In this document: positions 4,483-5,795 of the stretch, piece after piece | Position numbering within the stretch: the stretch's first letter is position 1 | Layout: the number at the start of each line of letters is the position of its first letter | DNA from: a bacterium | Lineage (GTDB): Bacteria > SM23-31 > JAUVVT01 | Length of the DNA: 5,795 nt | Reading direction: 5' to 3' | Assembly (NCBI GenBank): GCA_030616165.1 | Contig: JAUWXV010000228.1 | Coordinates: 1 to 5,795, forward strand | Program-made: the position numbers and the translations under genes | The notes under the pieces: model-generated | Told to the model about the DNA's origin: nothing | Seen by the model: only the letters and a program-made list of their open reading frames with translations | Database searches by the model: none

Positions 4483-5595
4483 TTGAAAATAGGAATAACC
4501 TGTTATCCAACTTATGGAGGAAGTGGGGTAATTGCCACAGAACTCGGAAAAGGATTAGCAAAAAAGGGACATGAGATTCATTTTATAAGTTATAAGATGC
4601 CTTTAAGATTGGACCGTTGTTATGATAGAATATATTTTCACGAGGTGGAAGTACTCTCATATCCGTTGTTTGAGTATCCGCCTTATGCATTATCACTGGC
4701 GTCTAAGATGGGAGAAATTATTGAGTATCAGAATATTGAAATACTTCATGTTCATTATTGTATCCCGCATTCTATTAGTGGATATATAGCAAAACAAATT
4801 TCAAATAAAAAAGATATAAAATTGATAACGACACTTCACGGTACAGACATAACCCTTGTGGGGAATGAGCCATCGTTTCTTCCAGTCACAAAATTCGGTA
4901 TCGAAGTCAGCGATGGTGTGACAGCAGTTTCTGACTATCTCAAAAACAGAACCTATAAAGAATTTAATGTTTCAAAGGAAATTCAGACTATATATAACTT
5001 TGTGGATACAAAAATATTCAGAAAAATAGAGAATGATAGATTAAAAAAGAGATTTGCCCCGAAAGGAGAAAAAATTATATCTCATATATCAAATTTTCGT
5101 CCTTTAAAAAGGATTGACAATGTTGTTAATATATTCAATTTTATCTTGAAAGAAGTTGATGCAGTTTTATTATTGATAGGTGATGGACCAGATAGGGTAA
5201 AGGCAGAGGTGATGTGCAGAGAAATGAATATATGTGATAGGGTAAAATTTCTCGGAAAACAGGATGGTATTGTAGATCTTTTATCTGTCTCAGATTTGTT
5301 TTTAATGCCCAGCGAACTTGAGAGTTTTGGTCTTTCTGCACTTGAGGCGATGAGTTGCGAGGTGCCTGTTATTGCATCAGATGTTGGCGGATTAAAGGAA
5401 CTTATTGTTGAAAATACCGGTTATTTAATTGGTAAGAATAATATTGAAGGGATGGCAAAAAAGGGCATTGAAATTCTATCAGATGAAAATTTGAGAGAAT
5501 TTTCAGGTGAAAATGCGAGAAAAAGGGTGGAGGAATTTTTTGATATAGATGTAATTGTGCCTCAATATGAGAAATACTATGAGGAAGTTCATTAA
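4483..5595 (+). CDS. bshA: BshA: N-acetyl-alpha-D-glucosaminyl L-malate synthase (bacillithiol synthesis)
   Basis: BshA transfers GlcNAc from UDP-GlcNAc to L-malate in the cytoplasm, the first step of bacillithiol synthesis. It is a GT4, GT-B-fold retaining glycosyltransferase. Numbering from TTG 4483 (370 residues): KIGITCYPTYGGSG (2-15) is the nucleotide-sugar-side glycine loop; FHEVEV, YPLFEYPPY (60-68) and HVHYCIPH (89-96) are BshA-typical; LHGTDITLVG (118-127) and SDGVTAVS (143-150) follow. The C-terminal domain has SNFRPLKR (203-210), GDGP (233-236) and the E-x7-E motif (E280 and E288) in ESFGLSALEAM. Length is normal for the family. The gene starts two bases after the NUDIX stop, and the following frame starts at its own stop, so all three are likely translationally coupled. 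An alternative start is ATG 4471, four codons earlier. The partner enzymes BshB and BshC are not in the window. Confidence 0.95.
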   Translation: MKIGITCYPTYGGSGVIATELGKGLAKKGHEIHFISYKMPLRLDRCYDRIYFHEVEVLSYPLFEYPPYALSLASKMGEIIEYQNIEILHVHYCIPHSISGYIAKQISNKKDIKLITTLHGTDITLVGNEPSFLPVTKFGIEVSDGVTAVSDYLKNRTYKEFNVSKEIQTIYNFVDTKIFRKIENDRLKKRFAPKGEKIISHISNFRPLKRIDNVVNIFNFILKEVDAVLLLIGDGPDRVKAEVMCREMNICDRVKFLGKQDGIVDLLSVSDLFLMPSELESFGLSALEAMSCEVPVIASDVGGLKELIVENTGYLIGKNNIEGMAKKGIEILSDENLREFSGENARKRVEEFFDIDVIVPQYEKYYEEVH

Positions 5596-5795
5596 TTGAT
5601 TGAAAATTTTTACGAAGTTTTTTTACAAGAGTTTGAAGACTCGGATTTTAAGATAAGGCCGAATCCAAAAGAATTCAATAATATCTATTTTGATGTAAAG
5701 CTCAGCAAAGATGTGTTGGCTGAAATTTACACTCCAGATCTTGAAAAGTGGAGCCATGGAATAGTTCCAGACTATGCCATAGATAATAAAAAGAC
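5596..5795 (+). CDS. Unidentified protein, N-terminal part (runs off the window)
   Basis: The frame opens with TTG directly after the bshA TAA and stays open for 66 codons plus two bases to the window end. GAGGAAG at 5581-5587, inside the last bshA codons, sits eight bases before the TTG and is a good binding site. Because this frame is the same as that of bshA, no start upstream of the stop is possible. The visible N-terminus (IENFYEVFLQEFEDSD, then VKLSKDVLAEIYTPDLEKW) is acidic, soluble-looking and has no signal peptide or membrane segment. Codon choice resembles that of bshA. I do not recognise the family. Close packing with bshA suggests co-expression, but a bacillithiol role is inference only. 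A less likely alternative is read-through sequence with no gene. Confidence 0.65.
   Translation, partial: MIENFYEVFLQEFEDSDFKIRPNPKEFNNIYFDVKLSKDVLAEIYTPDLEKWSHGIVPDYAIDNKK

Overview
The window is strongly AT-rich bacterial DNA with six recognisable protein genes, all on the + strand. Initiation codons are mixed: GTG at 694, ATG at 1736 and 4040, and TTG at 2374, 4483 and 5596. A bacillithiol-type BshA glycosyltransferase, an AT-rich genome and a GTCATCCTGAAC-type palindromic element together suggest an uncultivated or little-studied anaerobe-like bacterium, perhaps of the Bacteroidota/FCB or WOR-3/Cloacimonadota kind. That placement is inference; nothing here fixes the phylum.

Left part (1-1735): this part is gene-poor. 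It holds the 3' end of a TPR-like protein (1-297), a 396-base intergenic stretch with a 55-base double-palindrome repeat (420-474), an orphan nuclease-fold protein that lacks the usual catalytic lysine (694-1167), and a 568-base very AT-rich spacer. The spacer contains a GC-richer inverted repeat (1388-1444). It also contains four 10-bp tandem units (1591-1630) that carry helically phased A-tracts and TGATAA boxes and lead into a plausible promoter.

Middle (1736-3909): a small single-pass membrane-anchored protein of unknown function is followed 77 bases later by a DASS/SLC13 dicarboxylate-type transporter. The transporter has unusual residues at two otherwise conserved asparagine positions. 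The two genes may be co-transcribed, but no terminator or second promoter could be recognised between them.

Right part (4040-5795): this is a tight operon. A perfect TATAAT box lies just upstream of a NUDIX hydrolase that has no Shine-Dalgarno sequence, and further upstream is a perfect FNR-type dyad. The hydrolase is followed at +2 bases by bshA, the first enzyme of bacillithiol synthesis. bshA is followed with no gap by a new open frame that runs off the window. The likely theme of this operon is thiol/redox or nucleotide housekeeping.

No CRISPR array, rRNA, tRNA, integrase, transposase or obvious defence island was seen. The most interesting items are regulatory or structural (the 1591-1660 array, the 420-474 repeat, the 3936-3949 dyad) and the altered transporter motifs. 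I found no convincing entirely new multi-gene system.
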